NCBI GenBank assembly: GCA_036417435.1 | Contig: CM070910.1 | Coordinates: 14,263,501 to 14,327,500 of the forward strand | Direction of reading: 5' to 3' | Source: Inia geoffrensis | Lineage: Eukaryota > Chordata > Mammalia > Artiodactyla > Iniidae | DNA: 64,000 nucleotides | Shown here: positions 25,045 to 36,785 of the stretch, one piece after another | Position numbering within the stretch: the stretch's first letter is position 1 | How the letters are laid out: each line of letters begins with the position of its first letter | Position numbers and translations under genes: made by a program | The notes under the pieces: generated by a model | Databases searched by the model: none | Seen by the model: only the letters and a program-made list of their open reading frames with translations | What the model was told of the DNA's origin: nothing

Positions 25045-27370
25045 TGTGTAGGTATGTGAAAATGCCTAGAAAATATCTGGAGACAGTTTCATAACACTGT
25101 TCAGCAATGTTTATCTACTAAGGAGTGCTTTTGGAAAAGTAAGACAACATAGCTTTTGCTTCTTAATTTATAAACATTTTCATCACTGGGATTTTTTTCA
25201 GCAAACCAGTACATACCACATAATTAAGAAAATAGTTAGAGAATATGATCTATTACTCCTAAACAAAGAACGTTCTCCACATTAGTATAAAAAGCCCTAC
25301 AACAGCACATGATTTAATTATTAGGTTAACATGAACATAGTGATTAGCAAAACAACATTTATCTCTAAATGGATAGCATTGATTGCACATTATCAAGGGC
25401 CTTAACAATTTCATAAGTACCAAGCTACTCTGTTTATTGTAAGAAAAAAACTAAATTGCATCTGTAAAGTAATTATCTTCTTTGCAGATTATTTACACAC
25501 TTTTTGTCCTATCACCTAAAATTCCTAGCTTAAATAGACACGCAGTGGTTCAATGTGTTAGAGGTTGCAAGAGAATGTGTCTAATTCATTTCACATAGCT
25601 TTCCATAAGAGCCATAAATGATTTGAGGATCCTGTCTGCATCAAGGTAAACAATACATCTCTTTTCTACTAATAAGTTTAATCAAGAGATAAGACTATCT
25701 AGTGGGCATATCGTGCCACAATTTCAATTTCTAAAAATCAAAACTCAGGGGCCTGCCTGAAAAGAGAATGGCAATATGTTGATTTCAAAATTTGTCTCGA
25801 ACAAAACTAATTATAAGACTTTATGTCAAGCATTATACACGTTGGCTGGTGGGGAGAAGGGTAGCAGGAATAGAATTAGTGATAGATCAGCTAAAAATGC
25901 CTCAAAAAGAAACTTAAGCAAATAACCACAAGTTATTCTAACCACTCAACCATAATGGGTTATTCTACAAAATGCTCAGGACAAAAGGATTCCCTGCACT
26001 GACGCTGACAAATACCAGAATTCTCTACAGATTCTATTTGCTTAAGCTCACTTAGGTTACTGGCTATTAGTCATATGGTAAAAACTATAGCTTAAACTTT
26101 AAATGGTTATAAAAATCACTTTTTTTATATATAGCAGAGCAAAAAGTGAAAAAATATTTTATCACAGTCAATTGTTATGCAAATAAATATCTGGTTAACT
26201 AGGTCCCTTATACCATTTTAGGGACCATAAAAACAGCAACATAATGATGTGTGAGGCTTACAAGTTGGGTCTAAGAGAAATTTTAGAATATTTTCTACAG
26301 TATTTTGAGAAATGCAGCATTACTGTCCCAGGTGTAGAGTTACTCAAGTAGAGCTGAAAGGCAACTTTCATTTGAAAGCATGGTTTTGACATTTGTTTTT
26401 TAAAAATGGAAGTTTCTTCACATTCTGGTAAGGATTCATGTATGAAAAAGAGCATTTAAAACATAAAAATTCACTCTGAAAAATATTATCAGGGAGAGAG
26501 AATTTTGACACATAATACTATACTTCAAGCTTGTAGCACTTTTTAAACCTGAAAACAGAAACCAAGAGGATTTAGAAACACTATGGCCACCGGCTCTGCT
26601 CTGTGTCCAGTCACAAGAGATCTCTTCCAGCAGGCAGACACCTTCCCCCAGACAGAGGCAGTTCCACTGGAAAGGTGGAAAGAGCTTTAATCAGAAGGAA
26701 AAAAATCTAAAAGAAAATTACCTTTATCTTCTGTATTGGGGAAGAGTCTAAAATTCAGCTTCTAAAATCATTTCATCTTTTAGAGATAACACAAGGGGTA
26801 GAGGATGGAAAAGGATATCAGTGAGAATCAAGGCAACGGCCCCTTCAGGATCCCGGAACAACTCAGAGGGATAAAGTAGCGCAGAGGGATAAAGTGGCTA
26901 AGATGTCAGAAAAACTGGTGGAAAATTTGTCTAATAGGTTAAACTAACAGGCCCCCATCCTACTTATCAACATCAGGCTTCACATTTTTACTCTCTATCC
27001 CTATCCCCCAAATCCCTGTCAAAATACTTGAATTTTATTTTCTGGAGAAAGATAATTAATAGTTTCATACTCTGGAATTCCAAGCATGATGGGGGTCGGG
27101 GAGGTCTAAGGACTGAAGACAGGCAAATTAATGATCTACATTCTGATTAGGGGATCACTCTACCCTCACTTTCACTTCCATACAACAGGCATCTATCTAG
27201 GCTTTCACTCCCTGAAAAGGAGATTGGAAAATTATAGATTTGGAGAAACTAATCAGTCCCAGAGAAATGCTTGTATTGAACCCCACTGAGTTTCACTCAG
27301 TGCATTTTTGGTTCCTCGTGGTTAAAAATGAATGAATGGTCAAAAATTTCGTGATAAACCTCCAAAATCA
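25045..27370. other. Intronic sequence, nothing firmly recognised
   Basis: This is the longest repeat-poor stretch in intron 4. It holds an 18-bp tandem duplication at 26864-26899 and no supported exon or known family. Confidence 0.45.
26864..26899 (+). repeat. Two-copy 18-bp tandem duplication
   Basis: CAGAGGGATAAAGTAGCG is followed immediately by CAGAGGGATAAAGTGGCT, with three differences at the 3' end. Confidence 0.85.
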
Positions 27371-27379
27371 AGAGCAAGA

Positions 27380-27515
27380 GAAAAAGAAGGAAGGAGAGAG
27401 GGAGAGAGGGAAGGAGGAAGGGAGGGAGGAAGAAAGCAAGCAAGGAAGGAAGGAAGGAAGGAAGGAAATAAGGAAGGGAGGGAAGGGAGGAAGGGACAGA
27501 GGAAGGAAGGAGAAA
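27380..27515 (+). repeat. Polypurine GGAA/GGGA microsatellite
   Basis: About 135 bp is almost pure A and G, including several consecutive AAGG units near 27442-27466. Such mirror-type purine tracts can adopt triplex (H-DNA) structure. Confidence 0.95.
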
Positions 27516-27539
27516 AGAGATAATTCAGGGACCAGAAGA

Positions 27540-28440
27540 AAAGTGTTTTTAAAATACCTATAACTGTAATTATGTAACATGATAGAGGTGCTAATTGTCA
27601 CTACAATGGCAATCATATTACAATATATAAATATATCAAATTAACATGCTGTACACCTTAAGTTTACACATGTCATATAGCTAATATATTTCACTAAAAA
27701 AGAAAGTTAAATATAAAAATTAAAAAACTGAACTCAGAAGATACCTATAACTAATATTCTCAGGGAGATAAGAAGGTAACACAGTAAAAGTGAACCAAAA
27801 TCTATATAAAATATATGTATATATTATAGCTTTTATATATTTCCAAAAGAAAGCTTTAGAAGACAAAGAGTAGCCCCTGGAAATTTAAAATAGTTCAGAC
27901 ATAATTTTTTTTAATTTATTGGACGAATTGGAAGATAAGGTTGAAGAAATTTTTTAAAGTAGCCCTTCCCCACAAAATTCCCAAAACCCCAAAGGGTCCA
28001 CTGAGTGTGTACCCAGCACAGTGGATGAAAAGACCACATAATTATGAAATGACAGAACACTAGATATAAAAGAGCCACAATGCTTGGGTGAGAAAGGGGG
28101 CTGTGGTAAAAAAGACACATACAAAAAATAAGTGATAAGATTAGCATCAGACTACTCAATAGTAATAAGGATCTTTAGAAAACAATGGATAAATGTCTTC
28201 TAAATAATAAAGGAAAATCCCATACCCAGACGAATTATCATTTAGATGGAAGAATAAGAAAAAAGACATTTTCAGACATGCAAGCACTTTAAAAAATTTA
28301 GCTAACGTGTCCTTTCTTAGGAAGTTCCTCGAGGATTTGCCCCATAAATGAGGCAAGGAAATAAACCAAAAAAGAAGATGATGTAGGATTTCAATTTGAA
28401 CCAAAGATGGAAGATGCTGTCAGGTATAACCCCAGGGGGA
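27540..28440 (+). mobile_element. Old L1 3' end followed by HAL1-type relic
   Basis: 27540-27715 is an old L1 3' end (TAACATGATAGAGGTGCTAATTG ... GCTGTACACCTTAAGTTTACAC). From about 27890, CAAAGGGTCCACTGAGTGTG, AAAGACATTTTCAGACATGC and CTTAGGAAGTTCCTCGAGG follow HAL1/L1M ORF1 order. It is broken by stops. Confidence 0.6.
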
Positions 28441-28783
28441 AAACTTGTAACTTTGTACTTGAGCATATTTGTGTAGGCATGCTAGACAAATGTTGAAATA
28501 TCTGGAAAAAATAAAGCTTAAAAACTGGGCAGTGGAAAATATGAAGTAATTATTAACCTCAAGAAAAATGAAAGATTTGTTCAAAAAGAAAAATGTGGCC
28601 ATAATTCCCTATGTGGCTTAGCAATGCACAATATTTACATATCACAGTAATGATTTAATCAGTACTTGTGATATAATTATATTGGGGGGAAGGAAGAAAG
28701 CAAAACTTGCATTGATGAGGGATAGCTAAATTATTTTTCTCCTTGTGAGTCAACAGCAGATCAGTCAAGAAATATCTGCATAA

Positions 28784-28959
28784 ACAGATAACTAATAAGG
28801 ATCTATTGTATAGCACAGGGAACTCTACTCAATACCCTGTAATGACCTGTATGGGAAAAGAATCAATAAAGAGTGGACATATGTATAATTGATTCACTTT
28901 GCAGAAGCTAACACAACATTGCAAATCAACTATACTCCAATAAAAATTTTTTTAAAAAG
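28784..28959 (+). mobile_element. L1 3'-end fragment A of a nested pile
   Basis: It runs from AATAAGGATCTATTGTATAGC to CTATACTCCAATAAAAA. A perfect 17-bp duplication, AAGAAATATCTGCATAA, flanks it at 28767-28783 and 28960-28976. Confidence 0.88.
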
Positions 28960-29234
28960 AAGAAATATCTGCATAAGCAACATGGATAGATGTAGAGATT
29001 ATCATACTAAGCTAAGTACATCAGAAAAAGAAAGACAAATACTATATGATATCACTTATATGTGGAATCTAAAATATGACACAAATGAACGTACCTACAA
29101 AACAGAAACAGCACATAGATATACAGAAGACTTGTGGTTGCCAAGGGGTAGGGTGGTGAGAGAGGGAAGGATTGGGAGTTTGGGATTAGCAGATGAAAAC
29201 TATTATATATAAAATGGATAAACAACAAGGTCCT

Positions 29235-29742
29235 GGGACTTCCCTGGTGGTGCAGTGGTTAAGAATCTGCCTGCCAATGCAGGGGACAGGGGTTCAGCCC
29301 TGGCTGGGGAAGATCCCACATGCTGCAGAGCAGCTAAGCCCGTGTGCCACAACTACTGAGCCTGTGCTCTAGAGCCTGCGAGCCACAACTACTGAGCCCA
29401 CATGCCACAACTACTGAAGCCCTTGCACCTAGAGCCCGTGCTCCGCAACGAGAAGCCACCACAACAAGAAGCCCGCGCACCGTAACGAAGAGTAGCCCCT
29501 GCTCTCTACAACTAGAGAAAGCCCTTGTACAACAATGAAGACCCAATGCAGCCAAAGGGGTGGGATAGGGAGGGTGGGAGGGAGGGAGACGCAAGAGGGA
29601 AGAGATGTGGGGACGTATGTGTATGTATAACTGATTCACCTTGTTATAAAGCAGAAACTAACACACCACTGTAAAGCAATTATACTCCAATAAAGATGTT
29701 TAAAAAATAAATAATAAAATAAATTTATAAAAAACAAAACAA
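29235..29742 (+). mobile_element. Chimeric retrotransposon: CHR-1-like SINE fused to L1 3' end
   Basis: 29235-29558 is a full long-form SINE that stops at CAATGCAGCCAAA with no A-tail of its own. It joins directly to L1 3'-UTR text GGGGTGGGATAGGGAGGGTG, which runs to TCCAATAAAGATGTTTAAAAA and an A-rich tail. One 11-bp duplication, AACAAGGTCCT, at 29224-29234 and 29743-29753 flanks the whole composite, so both parts entered together. Confidence 0.85.
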
Positions 29743-29822
29743 AACAAGGTCCTACTGTATAACACAGGGAACTATGTTCAATATCCTTTGACAAACCATA
29801 ATGGAAGTGAATATGAAAAAGA

Positions 29823-29827
<5 letters not shown>

Positions 29828-29878
<51 letters not shown>
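29828..29878. repeat. (TA)n microsatellite within L1 fragment B
   Basis: About 25 uninterrupted AT units. This is an expansion at the TA-rich spot common in this L1 3' UTR. Confidence 0.97.
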
Positions 29879-29880
<2 letters not shown>

Positions 29881-29963
29881 GAATCACTTTGCTGTACAGT
29901 AGAAATTAACACAACATTGTAAATCAACCAAACTTCAATAAATTTTTTTAAAAAGATATATAT

Positions 29964-30165
29964 GGGGCTTCCCTGATGGCGCAGTGGTTGAGAGCCCACC
30001 TGCCGATGCAGGGGACACGGGTTCGTGTCCCGGTCCGGGAAGATGCCGCGGAGCGGCTGGGCCCGTGAGCCATGGCCGCTGAGCCTGCGCGTCTGGAGAC
30101 TGTGCTCCGCAATGGGAAAGACCACAATGGTGAGAGGCCCGCGTACCACAAAAAAAAAAAAAAAA
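29964..30165 (+). mobile_element. CHR-2-like short SINE in the L1 tail
   Basis: The head is GGGGCTTCCCTGATGGCGCAG and the tail is an A-run at 30150-30165. Duplication AAAAAGATATAT flanks it at about 29950-29961 and 30161-30172. It lacks about 12 bp of the standard body after GGAAGATG. Confidence 0.93.
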
Positions 30166-30284
30166 GATATATCTGCATAAGCGCATAACTTCCACGTTGC
30201 TGTAGCTGTTGATACCAGGGAAATGGCAAAGCCAAGTGGAAACTTTTTTCTGAGGTGTGGCTCTTGAGATGATTGTTATCTATC

Positions 30285-30440
30285 ACAAGCCTTATTATGG
30301 TACCAGACTTTTATAACTAAGTATATGTATTGTCTCAATTAATCCTTCCAACCCCTTCCAACCTTATGAGATGTACACTAGCAGAAAAGTTTTGAGAGAC
30401 TAATTCAACCAAGAATAAGCAGCTAATTAGTCACAAAGCT
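30285..30440 (+). mobile_element. MIR relic (weak)
   Basis: TATTGTCTCAATTAATCCTTCC followed by CCTTATGAGATGTACACTAGC, then a CAGCTAATTAGTCACAAAGC-like stretch, follows the MIR 3' half with high divergence. Confidence 0.5.
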
Positions 30441-31715
30441 AACCTTTCAACCAGGATCTGTCGAACCAAGCTTGAGTGCTGCACCAGTGCTCAACCAGCT
30501 TCAGACAGGCTGCTTCTGACCACCTCTGAAAGGACTGCGGTGAAAGCTTGGCCCAAAGTCTCTGCTCAAACCTATGAACCATTTGTCCAGGTCCATTTCG
30601 GTAGTTTTCCCCAGGCACGTGACACTGTGATGGCCGAGTTCATCAATAACACAGCTAAACAGTAAAATTATCTTTGCTCATTGTTTTTCTGCTTAGGGGT
30701 AGAAAAAGATCTCTGCACATCTTCTCTTGCAGAAAATCGAAAATTATCATGTGGCTTCATTTAAAATAGTCATTTAAAACCATGTCCTTTGTTTTCTAAT
30801 AAATCCTTATGGCCTGGAAGAGTCTCCTGGGTAAAACTTTACTGGTGAAGAAGACAATAAATTTACATTAGTAGCTGCTTTTGAGTATGTAAGCTGCAGA
30901 ATTTTTACTTATAAGAAATTTTGAGTGCTTTGTCTCAAACACTGAGGGGACTATTTCAGTTTCTGGCGTTAAAATGTTCTTTGCTTTTTCCTTTGCTTAT
31001 TTTAGGTTTCTTTTCTTCTACTTTAGTTTTGGTTTTGGTTTGCAAAGGAAAGAAAACTCAATCACGATTTCATTCCTTGCTGGATTGCTATAGTACAAGA
31101 TTCTATTTGAAAAGGAATTAGATCAACTAGGAGCCCTCCATCACACCGGAGGACACGTGCTGAAGGCTGTGATCACACCAAAGCAGGTGGGAGGATATCA
31201 GAGCAGAAAATTCATTTCAGGAGGCTCTGGGGGCTCCTCACAGGGTGGATCTGGTATGGGCTGAGGTAACCCACTTCGGTTTCAAGCCACCACAGACATT
31301 CTGCCGTTGGAGTCTCCTGAAGGGCCTCTGGACTCCGGATAAGGTTACACAGAATGCAGGTCTTCCAAACACACTTCTGAGAAGATTTCAAAGCATCCAT
31401 GAAGAACCCGACTTCAGAGACTTCCATGAAGCAGCAGAGCTCCTGGGAGATGCAAGCTCTTGACCCTAATTATAAAGGACAGGCGGCATGCTTGGGGTCC
31501 CACTTCCCTCACCGTCCCCTACCCACTCAGCATCTACACTCCTGCCTCACCTGCACCATTTTTATTCATTAGAATCCCTGGTCCCTCTCTTGATTCATCA
31601 TACAGAACTACTGCCCTGTTACATTCAAATCTCTGCCAGCTCCCCATGCAGCTGAACTGACTGAAGAGAAACACACAACCACACCTTCATGACCCAAACG
31701 TCAAGTGGGCCTGTC
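30441..31715. other. Intronic sequence, nothing recognised
   Basis: Small open frames here lack any supporting feature. Confidence 0.4.
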
Positions 31716-31719
31716 ATGT

Positions 31720-33958
31720 AGCCCAACAACCTTACTCTTCTGCCCTGATCCATCCACTCTCCCTCTCATCTCTCCTGTTTCCAATTCCTTTCCTTCCAAT
31801 TTCTCATGAACTCACTCCAATTAGGCCTTCACCACAACCACTCTATACAACTGCTCTTGACAAGGTCACCAGTGACCTCCAAGTCTCTGACTACAATGAC
31901 CAGCTAACAATTCTCAGTGTACTTGACTTAAGAGTAACAGCTGATACAACTGATCATTTTTCTTCCTGTATTTTCTTCATTTGTCTTTCAAGATGCCACA
32001 GTGAGGACCCCATTTCCATCTCCTTTGACAGGTCCTCCTCTTCACTCTGACATAATGTCTGAGTGTCCCAAGGCTCAGCCTTTGGTCTCCTTTTTTTTTT
32101 TTTTCAACCTTGTTAAAATAACCTTTCTTTTCAACCTTGATGAATCTAGGCAACTAGTGGTAACTAAAACTATCAGAATGAAGGGTTGACAGGAAACCAT
32201 AACAGATAAACTGTTCACCCTGGAATCACTGATTAATCTTAACATCTCTAAAAGTGGTGTTTCCGGATCTTATCACATCCTGATGCAATTCCACAGTGTT
32301 CTTACCAATGATATTGAACAGGAATGTAATCAAGCCTTAAAAGCCAATTAACAGGTAACAATAAAGAAAGAGAGTAGAGGAGATTATGCTAAATGTCATC
32401 AGCAAGATTCAATTGGCCACCTCCAAACTGTAGAATATTTTACAGGGTATATTTCCTGTTTCTTCAGTAAACAAATGGCAAGAAAAAAAAAAGGGGAGGG
32501 TCACACCAACCAAATGCATGGTTTGGACATTGTTTGGATCCTGATTGGAACAAATCAACTGTAAATAGACATTTTGAATGGAATGGCTGGGGAAAACTAG
32601 GAATTTGATATTTAAAAATTATCATTTATTTGCCTGTTAAATATAGTTATGATATGGGGCTCTATTTTTAACAGTCCTTCTCTAGTAGAGATATACACTA
32701 AGGTATTAACACTTATGGGTGCAAAAATATAGTGTCTGAAGTTTTCTTGAAAATACACATACATACACAAGTGTTTTGGAGGTAACTGTACCATTTTTTC
32801 CACTTTTTTTTTCAGATGTTTGAAAATTTCTAGATGTGAAGAAAAAGTGGCATAATCTAACAATAGAGTAGATATATAAGATAAAGTAAAAGGAATATGA
32901 AAACACCAGTCTCCTTCTCCTTTTTTCTTATACTCACTTCCTTCGTGATTTCAATCATCTCTATGCTGGGGACTCATGACATTATATCAAGTCCAGACCC
33001 ACTTCCAAATCCCAGGACATCTCTGCTTGGATTGTCTGAAAATATTTCAAAACTGAACTGATATCCCCCCCAGAAAACACTACGTGTAGACTTCTCTATA
33101 TCAGTTACTGACAAGTCCACCTTCTACTCATTCAGGCCAAAATAACTGGAGCCATCCTTGACACTGTCCTTTCTCTCACACTCTACACCCAGCCCATGAG
33201 GAAAACCCTGTCAGCTCCTCCTTAAGAGATATTCAAGGTGTGACCACCCCTCACTGCCACTCTTACCACCCTTGTCAGAGCCGCCATCAGTCCTTATTCC
33301 TCACCTACTTACTGTCGTAGTCTCTCAACTGCTCTCCCTGCCTCGACCCTTGGTCCTCTTTGGGGCTCTTCTAAACCAGCAAGCCACAGTGAACCCTTGT
33401 AATGTAAGTCATATGTCCCTCAAAATCCTGCATGAGACCCCATTTCCCTCCAAATAAAAGCCAAAATCTTAGTTGCTACAGGGACTCACATGAGCCCCCA
33501 TTCCTCCCCTCTCAGGCCACGTCTTCTCCTAACTCGCCCCTGCCTCCTTCTGCTCTTGTCCTCCTTCCTGTTCCTAGAATGTTCCAGAACTGATCTTGCT
33601 CCGAGGCCTCTGCATTTGCTGGGCCCTTTGCCTGGAATGCTGTTCCCTCTACATGACTAACCAACTCTCTCACCTCCTCCTTGAAGTGCTGCACAAATGC
33701 TGTCTCCGAGAATTTTATTCTGACCCACCCCCTCCCCCTTCCCCACTCCTGGTCCCCTGTCTCCCTCTCTCCTTTTCCTTTGTCCACTGTCATCTTCCAA
33801 AAATAGACAGTTAACTTGTTCATCACGTTGGGTTTTTTCGTCTCCTCCACTAGACTGTAAGCACCAGGGAGGCGGGGCTTGATGTATCCCAAGCACCCAG
33901 AACAGTGCCAGGCCTGTAGCATACTCAATGAAAACTGCTAAGTGAACAAAATAATAAA
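31720..33958 (+). pseudogene. L2 LINE reverse-transcriptase fragment and 3' end, interrupted
   Basis: The first block, 31720-32090, corresponds to the L2 RT core: TGACAAGGTCACCAGTGACC, a DTTDH-like AFDTVDH site at about 31940-31957, and CCCAAGGCTCAGCC for the PQGS motif. The second block, 32909-33958, continues with ATCTCTATGCTGGGGACTCATG (the YADD-equivalent region), CAGGCCAAAATAACTGGAGCC and CCTTTGCCTGGAATGCTGTTC. It ends with the L2 3' UTR (AGACTGTAAGCACCAGGGAGG, AACAGTGCCAGGCCTGTAGC). About 1.4 kb is nearly collinear with L2. Stops and frameshifts make it non-functional. Confidence 0.8.
32091..32908 (-). mobile_element. Old L1 (L1M-type) 3' region inserted in the L2
   Basis: It starts on the plus strand with a T-run at 32091-32104, the tail of a minus-strand element. 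The interior GTTTGGACATTGTTTGGATCC is the complement of an old L1 3'-UTR phrase. The L2 text rejoins at about 32909 through a shared GTCTCCTT at both edges, the probable target duplication. Confidence 0.65.
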
Positions 33959-34195
33959 TTATTAGCCGCCATTTCCAACCATACTCTGGGCTCCTTAAGG
34001 CAGTGTTTCTCCACTTTTTAAAGTGCAGAGACTCCATTGGAACATCAGTAGAGTCTGAGGACCTACCCCAACCCCCTTCCCCTAAGCACACACATTAATG
34101 TCCTTTCACTGAGTGTTGATTGAGAAAATGTATAATAACCAAAAAATACTGAGATCAGTAATGTGTAGACTGAATTTGTATTTTCTTGATCATGC

Positions 34196-34325
34196 AACAG
34201 TCAACAAATAGTTAATAAGCGCTTACTATGCTCCAGGTACTGTTCTAGAAACTGGAGATAATAACAGTAAACAAAATGGATAGAAAAAACCTCTTCTCAC
34301 AGAACTTAAAATCTACTGGATCCAT
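34196..34325 (-). mobile_element. L2 3'-end relic
   Basis: CAACAAATAGTTAATAAGCGC, then TTACTATGCTCCAGGTACTG and TTCTAGAAACTGGAGATAATA, is the L2 3' end in antisense. Confidence 0.75.
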
Positions 34326-35320
34326 GGGTCTATAAATACTTGAGAACATAGTCCATACATGTGTAAGACATATTATTCAATGTTTTGTGCTCATATGGAG
34401 TAGTGGACCTCTTATATTAATGCGTCTCTTCTCATCAGGGACAATTATTGTCTCTGCCAAGGGAAAACTTAGATCTGGGGGATCAAAAAATCTTGGCTAT
34501 AGCAATGGTCTGTGGTCTTCCAAAGCTGTGGGTACCTGATAAAGTCCTATTCTGTAGTATCTGATAGTCCTCTAAATTAAATTACATTAAATTTTTCTAC
34601 TTGGGGTAGCAATAATGAACAAAAAGGTTGAGGTACACTGTGATAAGGCAGTAGGCCTCCTGGGTTTGCGGGTCTCAGATTCACCGCCCATGCTCCAGGA
34701 ATCCCCCCAGCCCAGTTTTGCAACCTCTGAGGGTTGCAGGTCCCTCAAAAGCTGGTTGCTAGACAGGAGCCACCCATGGCAGAGTACTGGCCATAAATCT
34801 TCTGAGACATGTTGGAGTATAGAGACTGAGAAAAGATGATTAGTGGAGTGGGGAGACATGAGAAAAGAGGCTGTGACTATTTAGCAGAAGAAACATTAAA
34901 AAAAAACTCATGAGAAAAATCAGCATTTGAGTTTGCATTTGTTCATGAGTAGAAAAAGATGTGTGCCACACCAGTGATTCCTAACAATGAAGAGTTTACA
35001 GTTTCACAGATGACTAAGTGATCTTTCACTATGGTTGATTAATGGGATGATTCAAACAAAGATGGAAGAACAAGCCAAGCGCTACCCCTGAAAATGTGTG
35101 GGTTGAAGAGGGCATTTCCTGTTGAACATTTCTGTCCCAGGATGACCAGTTCATACATTGGGGAGTGTTTGTATTTATACACTTAGGTGAGTGGTTCTGG
35201 AGCCCCAGGGAGATGCCAGTCCTGGTCGCCAATTCCTCCTCACTCTCCTCTCCACTCCACACCACTGTCCTTGCTAATGGCAGTGCTCCCTGAAGATGCG
35301 TGGAATTTCTCTAACCACAC
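34326..35320. other. Intronic sequence, nothing recognised
   Basis: No repeat family or exon could be supported. Confidence 0.4.
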
Positions 35321-35323
35321 ACA

Positions 35324-35365
<42 letters not shown>
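35324..35365 (+). repeat. (CA)n microsatellite
   Basis: About 21 CA units following CACACACACTA, likely length-polymorphic. Confidence 0.97.
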
Positions 35366-35367
<2 letters not shown>

Positions 35368-35929
35368 GCGCATGCTCTCACACACGAGCAGTTGCAGAAA
35401 CTTTGTCTCCTCCAGTGGAAGAAGTAGAACTCCACTTCAAATTCATCATCTTTGAATCTCAAATAGGGGCAAAAGCAGAAGTAATGTAAAAACTAAAAAC
35501 TTCAGGTCATTGAAGCTGTTGGCTCTCAGTTGGCACTGATGCTGGGTCCTGGGTCTCAGCATCTGAGGACTCAGCATCATCAGCCCTCTGAAGACAAGTA
35601 TGTAATATTTGTCCACTACTTGTGCTCAGAACGTATTCCCTCGCATACAGAAAATCTTCCTTCAAGAACTATTCTCAGACGTAAATGTGTGTGTATTTTG
35701 ATCTACTGCACACATTTTAAAAACAGGCATACAGTACAATCACATGGGTACAGAATCCCAACAGTTAAATAATGTGAACAGCCAGAATTTCTCACCAGAC
35801 CATAAAACAATCATCAATGCTCATGATGACCAGCTGCAACGTCTTGAAATACTGCAACATCCTGAATGACAAAATGAAGCAGCATCATGAAAGGGCTTTG
35901 AAGGTACATCATTAGGAACCAGACTTCCC

Positions 35930-36080
35930 AGAGCTCTACCACTTCTTAGCTCATGCCATTTGGGAAAGCTGTTTTCATCTTGATGCCTCTGTTTCTTTTC
36001 TCTGTAACACAGCCACAATGATAGTACCTAACTCATAGGAATATTGTGATGATACTTCACCCAACGCTTGAGAATAAAAC
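35930..36080 (+). mobile_element. MIR relic
   Basis: CTACCACTTCTTAGCTCATG, then TGCCTCTGTTTCTTTTCTCTG and GATAGTACCTAACTCATAGG, follow the MIR order. Confidence 0.7.
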
Positions 36081-36249
36081 ACTCAAGAAGTGGCAGATAT
36101 TTTTCAGTATGGCTTTCATGCGAATTTTGTTTTTTCATGTTCTGATTCTTTTTAAAAAATGATCTATCTGTGATATATGTTGATGTTCAGCATATAAATG
36201 AATATTCAAGTCAGAATATTCATTAAAGAGAATGCCTAACTCTCCAATT

Positions 36250-36785
36250 ATGATATGAAGATAACTTGCAGTAGAGACTGCTATTTGTCTACCAAATATC
36301 CATTCAACTCTTATTATTACTAACAGAACTCAGATTTTATTCCAGGTACAATGTACATAGCTTAAAGACTATATTTCCCAGTGTCTCTTACGGCCAGATG
36401 GAGCCTAAGTTCCGACCAATGAGATATAAGAGGAAGTGCTGAGTAAGACTTCCAGCAAGGCTCCTTAAAGGAAGCTTTTTCAGCAAAGTGTAATACTACT
36501 GACTTTTCCCTCCTCCACTTTTCTGTGGTTTATAATGCAGCTATGATGGCTGAAGCTCCAGGAGCCACACTGGACCAAGAGTTGACCGTGAGAATGGAAG
36601 CCTTGGGCTAGGCTAGGAAACAGAAACTCAGAAAGAGCTTGGGTCATTTTGACTGTGGAGCTGCCATACTACTGGTAAAGAAGTACAGATTTATCTTATG
36701 TGAGAGAAAAATAAGCTTTGTATATTAGGCCACTATTACTTGGGGGTTTTCTGCTACAAGTGGCTGACTCTAATCCTAAAAAAAA
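36250..36785 (+). mobile_element. Old MLT1-like LTR relic
   Basis: GACTATATTTCCCAGTGTCTC, then CCAATGAGATATAAGAGGAAG, TGATGGCTGAAGCTCCAGGAG and TATGTGAGAGAAAAATAAGC with a CCACTATTACTTGGGG end, is a recurrent LTR-like mammalian repeat. Assignment to the MLT1 group is tentative. Confidence 0.5.

Larger units (their letters stand above)
28979..29950 (+). mobile_element. L1 3'-end fragment B, split by a chimeric insert
   Basis: Left part 28979-29234 (GACAAATACTATATGATATC ... AAATGGATAAACAACAAGGTCC). Right part 29743-29950 (CAAGGTCCTACTGTATAACAC ... AACTTCAATAAA). The text is continuous across the insert at 29235-29742. A 14-bp duplication, ATATCTGCATAAGC, lies at 28965-28978 and, beyond a later SINE, at 30169-30182. 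Confidence 0.85.

Noticed and set aside
29778..30149. 123-residue minus-strand frame
   Set aside because: A chance join of a SINE, an L1 tail and a TA microsatellite (Tyr-Ile repeats).
33512..34091. Minus-strand open frames of 138 and 144 residues
   Set aside because: They are antisense to the L2 reverse-transcriptase 3' region. Low stop density reflects C/T-rich L2 text, and no domain is seen.
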